Shown in pieces: positions 1 to 7,837 of a DNA stretch of 64,000 nt. The DNA is from Geobacillus thermoleovorans (GTDB taxonomy: Bacteria; Bacillota; Bacilli; Bacillales; Anoxybacillaceae), in contig NZ_CP014335.1 of assembly GCF_001610955.1 (NCBI RefSeq), positions 2,365,001-2,429,000 on the forward strand, written 5' to 3'. The notes under the pieces were generated by a model. That model saw only the letters and a list, made by a program, of their open reading frames with translations. It had not been told where the DNA came from and did no database searches. Position numbers and translations under genes: made by a program. The first letter of the stretch is position 1, and every line of letters begins with the position of its first letter.

Positions 1-16
1 ACAGCTTTTTTTGTGC

Positions 17-940
17 TTACGCTGCTTTGCTTCTTTCTCCTCGTCCTCGACGCGCGCGCCGCCCCCCGGAGAAATGCCGCGCAAGCAAGGAAGAAGCGAG
101 CCGTGCAGCCAAATTGAATAAAAGAACGGCCACCATCAACACAGCCGCCGATTTGGCCGCGATCAGCTTCGCGTCTGGGACAATGCCTTCCGAATTCAAT
201 TTCCAAATATGCACCGTCAGCGTTTCGGCCGGCCGGAACACGTTCAGCGGGTTGGCCTGGCTGCCCCAATCCGCATCCCAACGAAGCATCGGAGTCGTCA
301 GCCCAGCGGTATAAATGAAAACAGCCGCTTCGCCGAAAATGCGCCCAGCCGATAAAATGACGCCGGTGACAATTTGCGGGATGGCGGCCGGAAGCACCGC
401 TTTGACCAACGTCTGCCAGCGCGTCGCTCCAAGGGCAAGACTCCCCTCTTTAATGTTGGCTGGAACATCCAAAATCGCCGTTTCGCAAATGCGCGTCAAT
501 CCAGGCAAATTGATGATCGTGACGGCTAACGCTCCGCCGAGCAGCGTATAGCCCCAACCCGTCAAGGTGACAAACGCCAACAATCCAAACAACCCGACGA
601 CAATCGACGGCAATGATGCCATCGTTTCCAAGCAAAGGCGAATGAACCCGACGATCCGCCCTTGTTTGGCGTATTCGGCCAAATAAATTCCAGCTCCCAA
701 CGAAAGCGGAACCGACAAAAGCAATGTCACAACCAACATATAAAATGAATTGATGAGCTGCGGACCAATGCCGCCGCCCGCTTGCGTATTGCTCGGCCGT
801 CCGAACAGAAACTCAGGTTGCCAAAACCCCGCTCCTTTCGACAACACAACGGCAAAAAAGAACATGAGCAACCCGATGACTGCAGCAGCCACCGCATAGA
901 AAATGCCTGTCCAAACTTTATCGATCATTCGCGCTGTCAT
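17..940 (-). CDS. pstA: Phosphate ABC transporter permease PstA
   Basis: Second membrane permease of the high-affinity phosphate ABC importer; with PstC it forms the channel through which PstS-delivered phosphate enters the cytoplasm. The 307-residue protein has an N-terminal membrane helix (about residues 12-35), then the binding-protein-dependent transport domain with five more hydrophobic segments and the EAA-type loop near residue 165-195 (pattern E-G-S-L-A-L-G-A-T). The ATG has a good AAAGGAG site seven bases upstream. It follows pstC after one base, so the two are cotranscribed; the ATPase PstB should lie just outside the window. The C-terminus is Arg-rich. PstA rather than PstC is judged from length and position as second permease. 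Confidence 0.95.
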   Translation of the reverse strand: MTARMIDKVWTGIFYAVAAAVIGLLMFFFAVVLSKGAGFWQPEFLFGRPSNTQAGGGIGPQLINSFYMLVVTLLLSVPLSLGAGIYLAEYAKQGRIVGFIRLCLETMASLPSIVVGLFGLLAFVTLTGWGYTLLGGALAVTIINLPGLTRICETAILDVPANIKEGSLALGATRWQTLVKAVLPAAIPQIVTGVILSAGRIFGEAAVFIYTAGLTTPMLRWDADWGSQANPLNVFRPAETLTVHIWKLNSEGIVPDAKLIAAKSAAVLMVAVLLFNLAARLASSLLARHFSGGRRARRGRGERSKAA

Positions 941-941
941 C

Positions 942-1838
942 TTATCGCTCCTTTCTCGGGCCGACCAAACGGATCACGGCAATGAAGAAAAACGAGATCA
1001 AGAGCAAAATGAGCGCCAATGTCCATAACGCGTTGTTCCATGGTGTTCCGTTGATCGTATTTGCCATATCCATCGTCAATACACTTGTTAACGTCGCCGT
1101 CGGGCTGTCAAGGCCTGAAGGCAGCTTAATCGTATTGCCGATCACCATCTGCACAGCAAGCGCCTCGCCAAACGCCCGCGCCAAGCCGAGAACGACGCCG
1201 GTGGCAATCCCGGCTTTCGCCGCCGGAACGATGACGCGGGAAATCGCCTGCCAACGCGTAGAGCCAAGCCCGTATGATGCTTCCATATACGTCATCGGGA
1301 CATTGGCCAAGGCGTCGGCCGCAATGCTGGTGATGGTCGGCAAAATCATCATACTAAGGACGATGATCCCCGCCAACAGACTAAAGCCGGAGCCTCCGAA
1401 CCATTCGCGCAAGAGCGGAACGAGAATCGTCACCCCAAGCCAGCCATACACCACCGACGGAATGCCGACAAGCAGCTCCAGCACCGGCTTGAGCAACGAA
1501 ACGAACCATTTGGGAGCGATAAAGTTCATGAAAATCGCCAACGCCAACGCGATCGGCGCACTGATCAACAAAGCGCCAAGCGAGACGAGCATCGAGCCAA
1601 CAATAAAAATGAGCGCCCCATACTTCGGCGGCGTGCCGTTTGGATCCCATTGCATCGAAAGCAACATGTCGGAAAGCGAAAGACCGCTGTCCGTAAAGGA
1701 CTGAATTCCCTTTACCGCCAAAAAGATGATCATCGTCACCGTAATCAGAACGATCAGCCAGCCGCAGATGACCGCAAACGTGCGGCCGATGTACTCTTCA
1801 AGCCAGCGATTCCGCCGTTTCGTATGCATTTGTTGCAT
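942..1838 (-). CDS. pstC: Phosphate ABC transporter permease PstC
   Basis: First permease subunit of the Pst phosphate importer, in the cytoplasmic membrane. The 298-residue protein shows a basic N-terminus, a first helix at about residues 20-45, a loop, and a cluster of hydrophobic helices with the conserved E-A-S-Y-G-L-G-S-T-R-W loop near residue 185 that docks on the ATPase. The ATG at 1838 has a GGAGGG site eight bases upstream; a second in-frame ATG three codons later is less well placed. It lies 56 bases downstream of pstS, separated by a strong hairpin, and touches pstA. PhoPR control through the box upstream of pstS is inferred. Confidence 0.95.
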   Translation of the reverse strand: MQQMHTKRRNRWLEEYIGRTFAVICGWLIVLITVTMIIFLAVKGIQSFTDSGLSLSDMLLSMQWDPNGTPPKYGALIFIVGSMLVSLGALLISAPIALALAIFMNFIAPKWFVSLLKPVLELLVGIPSVVYGWLGVTILVPLLREWFGGSGFSLLAGIIVLSMMILPTITSIAADALANVPMTYMEASYGLGSTRWQAISRVIVPAAKAGIATGVVLGLARAFGEALAVQMVIGNTIKLPSGLDSPTATLTSVLTMDMANTINGTPWNNALWTLALILLLISFFFIAVIRLVGPRKER

Positions 1839-1859
1839 GGCTTCATCCCTCCATTGTCA

Positions 1860-1884
1860 AAGGCCGGCCTAACGAGCCGGCCTT
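1860..1884 (-). terminator. Hairpin between pstS and pstC
   Basis: A 9-bp perfect stem (AAGGCCGGC with GCCGGCCTT, seven-base loop) sits in the pstS-pstC gap. It has no proper U-tract, so it probably acts as a partial terminator or a 3' stabiliser of pstS mRNA. This fits the general need for far more binding protein than permease, but that role is inferred. Confidence 0.55.
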
Positions 1885-1894
1885 CCGCCCTTCT

Positions 1895-2785
1895 CTACTC
1901 CAATTCCGTCATCGGGATATACCCCATCTTTTTAACGGTCGGCGCAAATTCTTCGCTCTTGACAAAGTCGATAAACGCTCGCACTTCTTCCTTCGCTTCC
2001 CCTTTGGTAATCATGTATTCATACGACCAAAACGGGTACTTTTCCGTGCGGATGTTTTCCACCGTCGGTTCCGCGCCGTCAATTTTGACCGTTTTCAAGT
2101 TTTTCTTTTCCCCAATTAAATACGACATGGCTACATAGCTGACAGCGCCCGGCGTCGAGCTGATCGCCTGTTCGACCGCTCCGTTCGAATCTTGCACCGT
2201 ACCGATGGAATCATCGATTTTTACGCCTTTCATGATCGTTTTCTCAAATGTCGCCCGCGTACCCGATGACGCCGGACGGTTGATCACGTGAATGGCTTCA
2301 TCTGGTCCGCCGACTTCTTTCCAGTTTTTAATCTTTCCGCTGAAAATATCTTGAATTTGCTTCGTCGTTAAATTATCGACCTTCACATCGTCGTTGACCA
2401 CAATCGCAAAGGCGATGCCGGCCACTTTATGGTCAACAAGCTCTGACGCTTTCGATTTGTCGTCCAGCTTCTCCGCCGCCGGCACATCCGAGTTGCCGAT
2501 TTGCACGGCGCCGGCTGCCACTTGGTTGACGCCCGTACCGCTGCCGCCGCCTTGAACGGTGATCGATACGTCCGGATACTTTTCCATAAACGCGTTTGCC
2601 GCTTCCTCTGCCAGCGGCTGAAGCGCTGTAGATCCCGCTAGTGCAATGGTGCCGGAGTAGGTTTCTTCTTTCTTTGCCGTTCCTTCATTGCCGCCCGCGT
2701 TGTTCTTTTCAGTCTGCCCGCAGCCGGCCAAAACGCCGGTCATCAACAAGGCGGCCAATCCCAATTTGACTCGTTTGCTCCACAT
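1895..2785 (-). CDS. pstS: Phosphate-binding lipoprotein PstS
   Basis: Extracellular solute-binding lipoprotein that captures phosphate and hands it to PstC-PstA. The 296-residue protein begins with a lipoprotein signal: basic start, hydrophobic stretch, and an L-A-G-C lipobox with Cys22 as the lipidated residue, followed by a Gly/Asn/Lys linker. The mature part has the PstS phosphate-loop pattern A-G-S-T-A-L near residue 51, the G-G-G-S-G-T-G motif near 81, and P-A-S-S-G-T near 172. First gene of the operon pstS-pstC-pstA; a PhoP box lies 60-100 bases upstream of the start. A purine-rich GGGGGG site precedes the ATG. Confidence 0.96.
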   Translation of the reverse strand: MWSKRVKLGLAALLMTGVLAGCGQTEKNNAGGNEGTAKKEETYSGTIALAGSTALQPLAEEAANAFMEKYPDVSITVQGGGSGTGVNQVAAGAVQIGNSDVPAAEKLDDKSKASELVDHKVAGIAFAIVVNDDVKVDNLTTKQIQDIFSGKIKNWKEVGGPDEAIHVINRPASSGTRATFEKTIMKGVKIDDSIGTVQDSNGAVEQAISSTPGAVSYVAMSYLIGEKKNLKTVKIDGAEPTVENIRTEKYPFWSYEYMITKGEAKEEVRAFIDFVKSEEFAPTVKKMGYIPMTELE

Positions 2786-2831
2786 TCAGAAATCCCCCCG
2801 TTTTGTTTTCGTACTTTCAACGTACAAGACC

Positions 2832-2885
2832 ATTGTAGCGAGACATTGTTAGGCCCTTATAAAGCAGTTGTTAAGTTTCTGTAAA
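2832..2885 (-). promoter_or_regulatory. PhoP (Pho) box and promoter of the pst operon
   Basis: Reading the minus strand, four hexamers TTTACA, TTAACA, TTTATA and CTAACA begin exactly 11 bases apart (2885, 2874, 2863, 2852), each separated by five bases. This is the Bacillus PhoP consensus TT(A/C/T)A(C/T)A with one mismatch in the last. Nine bases further is TACAAT (2832-2837), a good -10 element. No matching -35 is present, as expected for a PhoP-activated promoter. Direct sequence evidence; regulation by PhoP~P under phosphate starvation is inferred from the family. Confidence 0.85.
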
Positions 2886-3024
2886 GACAAAAAACAGGAA
2901 TATTTTCAAAAAGCCGTCAAGCGAGCCTTGAAGGCAAAGAAGAACGGTGATGCCGTTTTTCAAATTGGAGACATTCTTTTGTTGAAGTGTTTTCCTCATG
3001 AACTCAACGACCTTGCTAAGGAAG

Positions 3025-3053
3025 ACATATTTTCGCTGGACAAGCATACATAT
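3025..3053 (+). promoter_or_regulatory. Sigma-E-type promoter of yqfZ
   Basis: ACATATT (3025-3031), a 13-base spacer, then CATACATAT (3045-3053). Both elements fit the sporulation sigma-E consensus (-35 KMATATT-like, -10 CATACAnT). The predicted start of transcription is about 25 bases before the yqfZ ATG. This would place yqfZ in the mother-cell regulon. Confidence 0.65.
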
Positions 3054-3084
3054 GAAATAGATATACGCATGCGGAGGAAGCGTC

Positions 3085-3399
3085 ATGAAAAAATTCATTT
3101 TTCTCCTGCTTCTCTTTCTTTCCAGTTATATCGTTTACCGCGACCTTGTCATCGGAACGCTTCACCCTTCATCTGAAACAGCGGCAGCCGTTGTCCAGTC
3201 GAAACAGGCGGCCATCCCGTACCGGACGGTGACCATTCGCCCTGGCGATACGTTGTTGTCCATCATCGAGAAAGAACTCAACGGTCCATTGCCCGTTCCG
3301 CTCGAGCAGCTGATCCGTGATTTTGAACGGTTAAATCCAGGCGAACATGCGCAAACATTAAAAATCGGGAAAACTTATAAAGTGCCGATCTATCGCTAA
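3085..3399 (+). CDS. yqfZ: Membrane-anchored LysM-domain protein YqfZ
   Basis: Small LysM protein, matching B. subtilis YqfZ in size (104 residues) and in position next to ispG. Residues 4-20 form a signal-anchor helix; residues about 47-104 form one LysM fold, starting at a typical R-P-G-D-T-L pattern and ending in the usual G-K-T-Y-K-V-P. LysM domains bind peptidoglycan, so the protein is probably tethered to the membrane and faces the wall or spore cortex. The ATG has a GGAGGA site. A sigma-E-like promoter just upstream suggests expression in the mother cell during sporulation. Its exact role is unknown to me. Confidence 0.85.
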   Translation: MKKFIFLLLLFLSSYIVYRDLVIGTLHPSSETAAAVVQSKQAAIPYRTVTIRPGDTLLSIIEKELNGPLPVPLEQLIRDFERLNPGEHAQTLKIGKTYKVPIYR

Positions 3400-3411
3400 C
3401 CGGCGAATCGC

Positions 3412-3441
3412 TTGTCAAACGGCGGATGGCACTGTTACAAT
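3412..3441 (+). promoter_or_regulatory. Sigma-A promoter of ispG
   Basis: TTGTCA (3412-3417), an 18-base spacer, and TACAAT (3436-3441) lie 40 bases before the ispG GTG start. This gives ispG a vegetative promoter separate from the sporulation promoter of yqfZ. Confidence 0.6.
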
Positions 3442-3481
3442 AATGCAGAAAGCGACTTGAATGTTAAAGGAGCGAATTCCC

Positions 3482-4606
3482 GTGGGTGAAATCATCCATC
3501 GTTCAAAGACTCGGCCGGTCCGCGTCGGTCCGCTGACAATCGGCGGCAGCAACGAAGTCATCATTCAAAGCATGACGACGACAAAAACGCACGATGTCGA
3601 AGCGACGGTGGCGCAAATCCACCGCCTCGAGGAAGCGGGGTGCCAAATCGTCCGCGTCGCCTGCCCGGACGAGCGGGCGGCTGAGGCCATACCGGAAATC
3701 AAAAAGCGAATCAACATCCCGCTTGTCGCCGACATCCACTTTGACTATAAATTGGCGCTGAAAGCGATCGAAGGCGGCGTCGATAAAATCCGCATCAATC
3801 CAGGCAACATCGGGCGCCGCGAAAAAGTCGAAGCGGTCGTGAAAGCGGCGAAAGAGCGCGGCGTACCGATTCGCATCGGCGTCAACGCCGGATCGCTGGA
3901 AAAACGCATTTTAGAAAAATATGGATATCCAACAGCCGACGGCATGGTTGAGAGCGCCTTATATCATATCCGCGTTTTAGAAGAACTTGATTTTCACGAT
4001 ATTATCGTTTCGTTAAAGGCGTCCGACGTACGCCTCGCCATTGAAGCGTACGAAAAAGCGGCGCGCACGTTCGACTACCCGCTCCATGTCGGCATCACCG
4101 AAGCGGGAACGCTTTTTTCCGGCACGATCAAAAGCGCGGTTGGACTCGGCGCCATTTTAAGCAAAGGCATCGGCAATACGATCCGCGTTTCGTTAAGCGC
4201 CGACCCGGTTGAAGAGGTAAAAGTGGCGCGCGAAATTTTAAAAACGTTCGGACTCGCTTCCAATGCGGCGACGCTCATTTCCTGCCCGACGTGCGGGCGG
4301 ATTGAGATCGATTTGATTCGCATCGCCAACGAAATCGAAGACTATATCGCCAAAATTCAAGCGCCGATCAAAGTCGCTGTGCTCGGATGCGCCGTCAATG
4401 GACCAGGGGAAGCACGGGAAGCCGACATCGGCATTGCCGGCGCCCGTGGCGAAGGCTTGTTGTTCCGCCACGGCAAAATCGTCCGAAAAGTACCCGAAGA
4501 GCAAATGGTGGAAGAGCTGAAAAAAGAAATCGACAAGCTGGCGGAAGAATACTTTGCAAAGCAAAAGGAAAACAAAGCCGCTCTGAAAGGCAGCGCCGCC
4601 CAATGA
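3482..4606 (+). CDS. ispG: 4-hydroxy-3-methylbut-2-enyl diphosphate synthase (IspG/GcpE)
   Basis: Penultimate enzyme of the MEP isoprenoid pathway; a 4Fe-4S protein that reduces MEcPP to HMBPP. From the GTG start the protein has 374 residues. A TIM-barrel N-terminal domain precedes the iron-sulfur domain, where Cys268 and Cys271 (S-C-P-T-C-G), Cys303 and Glu310 (G-C-A-V-N-G-P-G-E) are the expected cluster ligands. GTG at 3482 is preferred over the ATG at 3461 because AAAGGAG lies nine bases before it and the family starts at G-E-I-x-H-R. The next enzyme, IspH, is encoded 8 kb away in this window. Confidence 0.96.
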   Translation: MGEIIHRSKTRPVRVGPLTIGGSNEVIIQSMTTTKTHDVEATVAQIHRLEEAGCQIVRVACPDERAAEAIPEIKKRINIPLVADIHFDYKLALKAIEGGVDKIRINPGNIGRREKVEAVVKAAKERGVPIRIGVNAGSLEKRILEKYGYPTADGMVESALYHIRVLEELDFHDIIVSLKASDVRLAIEAYEKAARTFDYPLHVGITEAGTLFSGTIKSAVGLGAILSKGIGNTIRVSLSADPVEEVKVAREILKTFGLASNAATLISCPTCGRIEIDLIRIANEIEDYIAKIQAPIKVAVLGCAVNGPGEAREADIGIAGARGEGLLFRHGKIVRKVPEEQMVEELKKEIDKLAEEYFAKQKENKAALKGSAAQ

Positions 4607-4631
4607 GCGGAAGGTTCCTGCACAACGAGAA

Positions 4632-4665
4632 AGGGCGTCCCCGCTTGGGGACACCCTCGCTTTTT
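4632..4665 (+). terminator. Terminator of ispG
   Basis: Stem of AGGG-GTCCCC against GGGGAC-CCCT with one internal mismatch, followed on the plus strand by TCGCTTTTT. It reaches the stop codon of the convergent yqfX. Confidence 0.75.
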
Positions 4666-5011
4666 ACGTATAAAACGGCATAATAAACAGGCGGACGAGA
4701 ATAGCGATGACGCCGATGCCGATGGCCCACGCACCGAGCGTCTCTGCGCCGCGCCGGCGCGCGATAAACCCGACAATAATGCCGGCCGCCCCTAACAAAA
4801 TCGGCCAAATAAACAAGGCGATGATGGACAGGGCCAAAGCGAGCCAGCCGAGCCCGGCGCCGTCCGCGCGTTCTTCGTCCCGTTCGTCGCCGCGGCGAAT
4901 CGGTTCAGCGACTTCCGCCGCTGTTTCTTCCATAAAATTGCGTTCTGGTTCCTCTTTTCCGATCGATTGCACGTAACTTCCGTTATACGTGCGCTCGCGG
5001 TCGTCTGCCAT
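4664..5011 (-). CDS. yqfX: Conserved membrane protein YqfX
   Basis: Protein of unknown function, 115 residues from the ATG at 5011 (GAGGGAAG site upstream); the longer upstream start at 5044 has no ribosome site. The first half is strongly charged (many D, E and R). The second half has two hydrophobic helices, about residues 55-77 and 84-108, joined by a short A-R-R-R loop. Size, topology and position between ispG and the yqfW nucleotidase match B. subtilis YqfX. It converges on ispG and is divergent from yqfW. No catalytic motif is visible. Confidence 0.8.
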   Translation of the reverse strand: MADDRERTYNGSYVQSIGKEEPERNFMEETAAEVAEPIRRGDERDEERADGAGLGWLALALSIIALFIWPILLGAAGIIVGFIARRRGAETLGAWAIGIGVIAILVRLFIMPFYT

Positions 5012-5108
5012 ATGCTTCCCTCGCTTTCCTAAAGTAAGAAGCATTATTAGTATGAGAAACCGGCGTTATTTTATCAGTGTGAATATTTTCTAACAGGAGG
5101 ATGAAGCG

Positions 5109-5675
5109 GTGAAAAAACGGCTTGGCATCGACATTGACGGCACGGTGACATGTCCGAGCACGTTCATTCCGTATTTAAACGAAGCATTCGGCAAAGAGCT
5201 CGCATTAAACGACATTACGCAATACAATTTGGCGCCGTTATACGGCGTGGCGGAGGAAGAAATGGACCGCTGGCTTGAGGAAAACGAAGCGGATATTTAT
5301 GAAAGGGCTCCGCTTGCCCGCTATGCGCTTGAGGTGATTGACAGCTGGAAAGACAAATACGAGCTGTATTACATCAGCGCCCGTGGCCGCCATTTGTACG
5401 ATCTCACCGAGCGCTGGTTCCGGCGGCACGGCGTCCATTACCACCATATTGATCTGATTGGGTCGCACGACAAAATCGCCGCCGTCCGCCAATATAAGCT
5501 GTCGGCCTTCTTTGAAGACAAGTACGATAATGCCTGCGAAATCGCCGAAACATGCGGCATTCCCGTCATTTTGTTTGACACTCCGTACAACCAAGGCCCG
5601 CTCCCCGAAAACGTCATCCGCGTCAATAACTGGCTTGAAGCAAAGCGAGAAATCGAACAGCGCCTCCGGCCATAA
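5109..5675 (+). CDS. yqfW: Putative HAD-family nucleotidase YqfW
   Basis: HAD-superfamily hydrolase resembling 5'(3')-deoxyribonucleotidases; 188 residues, cytoplasmic. The catalytic nucleophile motif is G-I-D-I-D-G-T (residues 5-11), followed by a small helical cap. Motif II is the Ser in Y-I-S-A-R near residue 80, and the acidic motif IV is F-F-E-D-K-Y-D-N near residue 137. The GTG start is chosen because of an AGGAGG site eight bases before it. The substrate is not proven; nucleoside monophosphates are the family expectation. It converges on zur across a shared terminator. Confidence 0.82.
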   Translation: MKKRLGIDIDGTVTCPSTFIPYLNEAFGKELALNDITQYNLAPLYGVAEEEMDRWLEENEADIYERAPLARYALEVIDSWKDKYELYYISARGRHLYDLTERWFRRHGVHYHHIDLIGSHDKIAAVRQYKLSAFFEDKYDNACEIAETCGIPVILFDTPYNQGPLPENVIRVNNWLEAKREIEQRLRP

Positions 5676-5678
5676 ACA

Positions 5679-5722
5679 AGGGGCTGATCCAAAACGCGAA
5701 TGCGTTTTGGGATCAGCCCCTC
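5679..5722. terminator. Bidirectional terminator between yqfW and zur
   Basis: Near-perfect 43-base palindrome: AGGGGCTGATCC plus AAAACGC pairs with GCGTTTT plus GGATCAGCCCCT around a four-base loop, with one extra base. It overlaps the last codons of zur (the TGA lies in the stem). On the minus strand it is followed by TTGTTTA, so it suits zur best. Confidence 0.8.
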
Positions 5723-6132
5723 TGTTGACATTGCGGACATGTGCCGTAAATTTCAAACTTATGGTCCGTGATCTCATACCCATCGAGCTGCGCCGCAAGC
5801 CCATCCATCGGACAAGCGTCAATCTTCTTCGTTTTTCCGCACTGGATGCAAATGAAATGATGGTGGTGGCGGCGGGCGCCGCAGGCAAAACGGAAATGTT
5901 TCTCCCCGGAAAGCTCGGTCATTTCCAAAATGCCAAGCAGCGCAAAGAGCGACAAATTGCGGTACACGGTATCAACGCTCAAGCCCGGATAGACGGGACG
6001 GAGCGCTTCAAGCACGTCTTTGGCCGTCAAGTATTTGTCGCTTTCGGCAAACAACTCAAGCATTTGTCTCCGTTTTTCCGTATATTTAAATCCTTTCTCT
6101 TTCATCAACTGCAACGCTTCATCGATATTCAT
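5713..6132 (-). CDS. zur: Zinc uptake regulator Zur (Fur family)
   Basis: Zinc-sensing repressor of the Fur family (YqfV/Zur), 139 residues from the ATG at 6132. That ATG overlaps the znuB stop by four bases and has an AGGGGGCGG site; the extension to 6153 is ignored. The winged helix covers residues 1-80 (recognition region S-V-D-T-V-Y-R-N-L). The metal part has the HHHH cluster near residue 90, the C-I-Q-C pair and the C-terminal C-P-Q-C pair, which form the structural zinc site. Last gene of znuC-znuB-zur; a Zur operator upstream of znuC implies autoregulation. Zur is preferred over Fur or PerR because of the zinc-transporter operon. Confidence 0.93.
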   Translation of the reverse strand: MNIDEALQLMKEKGFKYTEKRRQMLELFAESDKYLTAKDVLEALRPVYPGLSVDTVYRNLSLFALLGILEMTELSGEKHFRFACGARRHHHHFICIQCGKTKKIDACPMDGLAAQLDGYEITDHKFEIYGTCPQCQQRG

Positions 6133-6962
6133 CGCTGCCGCCCCCTTTTCCATCCGAGTGCGAAAAGCAAAATGACAACCGCTGCGATGACGATCGTTCC
6201 ACCCGGCGCCCAGTCTAGCTCATACGCCGCCCAAAGCCCGGCGATGACGGCCAGCTCCCCGAACAAAATCGAAAGCCCGATCATCTGTTTAAAACTTTTG
6301 GCGATGCGGATGCTCGCCGCCACCGGCAGCGTCATGAGCGACGAGATGAGGAGCACGCCGACGATGCGCATCGATGCAGCAATGACGAGCGCAACAAGCA
6401 CAATAAACAAAAAATGGATCAATGTGGTGCGAACGCCGGAGACACGGGCGTATTCCTCGTCAAAGGAAAGAAGAAACAGCTCTTTGTAAAACGTCAAAAT
6501 CACTATCGCGGCAGCTGCGGCGACAGCAAACGCTGTCCAAACGTCAGCACGGCTGACGGCGCTGACGCTGCCGAATAAATACGAAAACAAATCGGTCGTA
6601 AACCCGTTGGCCATCGAAATGAAAATGACGCTCAAGCCAAGACCGGACGACAACACGATTGGAATCGCAAGCTCTTCATAATGCCGATACACAGCGCGCA
6701 GCTTTTCGATAAACAGCGACCCGACGACGGAAAACCCCATTCCGATGTAAAGCGGGTTCCAGCTCGCGGCCGCCGGCGCCGATGAACTGAGCAAGAGCCC
6801 GGCGGCAATGCCCGCAAGCGTCACATGACTCAATGCATCAGCGATGAGCGACAGCCGCCGAACGACAATAAAAACGCCGAGCAATGGCGCCGTAAAACCG
6901 GTCAAAACGCCGGCAACAAACGCATTGCGCAAAAATTCGTATTGCCAAATGGCTTCCCACAC
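6129..6962 (-). CDS. znuB: Zinc ABC transporter permease ZnuB
   Basis: Membrane permease of a metal ABC importer of the ABC-3 family, 277 residues with eight or nine hydrophobic helices and the typical V-L-L-I-S-S-L-M-T-L-P segment near residue 200. The start is GTG at 6962 with a GGAGG site eight bases upstream. It sits between znuC and zur, with a four-base overlap into zur, so it should import zinc. Manganese import is a family alternative that the Zur context argues against. The substrate-binding lipoprotein gene (znuA) is not in this operon and must be elsewhere. Confidence 0.93.
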   Translation of the reverse strand: MWEAIWQYEFLRNAFVAGVLTGFTAPLLGVFIVVRRLSLIADALSHVTLAGIAAGLLLSSSAPAAASWNPLYIGMGFSVVGSLFIEKLRAVYRHYEELAIPIVLSSGLGLSVIFISMANGFTTDLFSYLFGSVSAVSRADVWTAFAVAAAAAIVILTFYKELFLLSFDEEYARVSGVRTTLIHFLFIVLVALVIAASMRIVGVLLISSLMTLPVAASIRIAKSFKQMIGLSILFGELAVIAGLWAAYELDWAPGGTIVIAAVVILLFALGWKRGRQR

Positions 6963-6987
6963 GTGTCATTCCTCCACCGTCACCGTT

Positions 6988-7755
6988 TCATTCCGCTCGT
7001 TCATGCTCGTGAGAGAGAACGTGGAGCGGATGGCCATAAAACTGCGAAATCGCCTCGTTGCCAAGATGTTCGAACTCTTCCGCCTTTCCATGGAAATAGA
7101 GGCGCTTGTTCAAACAGGCGATATCGGTCACCCGGTCCGTGATCGTCCCGATGTCATGCGTCACTAAGATAAGCGTTAAGCCGCGGCGGTTCAAGTCGCC
7201 GAGCAGTTCGTAAAATTCATGCACATGGCGCGCATCCACGCCGACCGTCGGCTCGTCTAAAATGAGCAAATCCGGCTTGCTCGCCAGTGCGCGGGCGATA
7301 AATACCCGTTGTTGCTGGCCGCCGGACAGCTCCGCGATATTGCGCTTTGCCAGGCCGCTCAACCCAACGGCCGCGAGCGCCGCTTCGACCGCACGGCGGT
7401 CTTCGTGTGTCAGCGGCCGAAATAAGCCGCGTTTGGCCGCCAACCCACTCGCCGCCACTTCCTCAACCGTCGCCGGAAAGCTGCGGTTGAAGCTGTTCGC
7501 TTTTTGCGACACGAAACCGATTCGATGCCATTCGCGAAACGATTCAATCGGCTCGCCGAACAAAAAAATGCGGCCGCTGTTCGGTTTTAACAAGCCGAGC
7601 ACACATTTGAGCAGCGTCGATTTTCCCGAGCCGTTCGGGCCGACCAATCCTAAAAATGCCCCTTTCGGCACCGTTAAACTAACATGCTCAAGCACGTTCT
7701 CGTTTTCATAGCGGAACGACACATCCTCAATTTGCACAACAAGCCCATTTTCCAT
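6988..7755 (-). CDS. znuC: Zinc ABC transporter ATP-binding protein ZnuC
   Basis: ATPase subunit of the zinc importer, 255 residues. Walker A is G-P-N-G-S-G-K-S-T near residue 40; the signature is L-S-G-G-Q-Q-Q-R near 143; Walker B is L-L-I-L-D-E-P near 160; the switch His is in L-V-T-H-D near 198. First gene of znuC-znuB-zur, 25 bases ahead of znuB. The ATG at 7755 has a GGGAG site. The Zur operator lies 18-38 bases upstream. In B. subtilis the transporter genes and zur are separate, whereas here they are joined, as in Listeria zurAMR. Confidence 0.93.
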   Translation of the reverse strand: MENGLVVQIEDVSFRYENENVLEHVSLTVPKGAFLGLVGPNGSGKSTLLKCVLGLLKPNSGRIFLFGEPIESFREWHRIGFVSQKANSFNRSFPATVEEVAASGLAAKRGLFRPLTHEDRRAVEAALAAVGLSGLAKRNIAELSGGQQQRVFIARALASKPDLLILDEPTVGVDARHVHEFYELLGDLNRRGLTLILVTHDIGTITDRVTDIACLNKRLYFHGKAEEFEHLGNEAISQFYGHPLHVLSHEHERAE

Positions 7756-7772
7756 GGCGGTTCTCCCTTGCT

Positions 7773-7793
7773 AATTCAGAATCATTCCGATTT
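7773..7793 (-). promoter_or_regulatory. Zur operator of znuC-znuB-zur
   Basis: On the minus strand AAATCGGAAT-G-ATTCTGAATT. Against the Bacillus 10-1-10 Zur consensus (AAATCGTAAT-N-ATTACGATTT) the left half matches 9 of 10 and the right half 7 of 10. It lies 18 bases before the znuC ATG, where bound repressor would block the promoter (a possible TTGCAT -35 lies upstream). Confidence 0.8.
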
Positions 7794-7837
7794 GCTTCAC
7801 TATGCAAGTATACCCCACCATCCGCGTTTTGTAAACC

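Noticed and set aside
982..1704. Long plus-strand open frame opposite pstC
   Set aside because: It is the antisense image of a strongly conserved gene; no ribosome site, and the product is low-complexity A/T/S/P without a family.
2868..3176. 102-codon plus-strand frame before yqfZ
   Set aside because: It starts inside the PhoP box, has no ribosome site and runs through the yqfZ promoter and start.
5458..6489. 343-codon plus-strand frame across yqfW, zur and znuB
   Set aside because: It crosses three confident genes and a terminator; the composition is that of an antisense frame.
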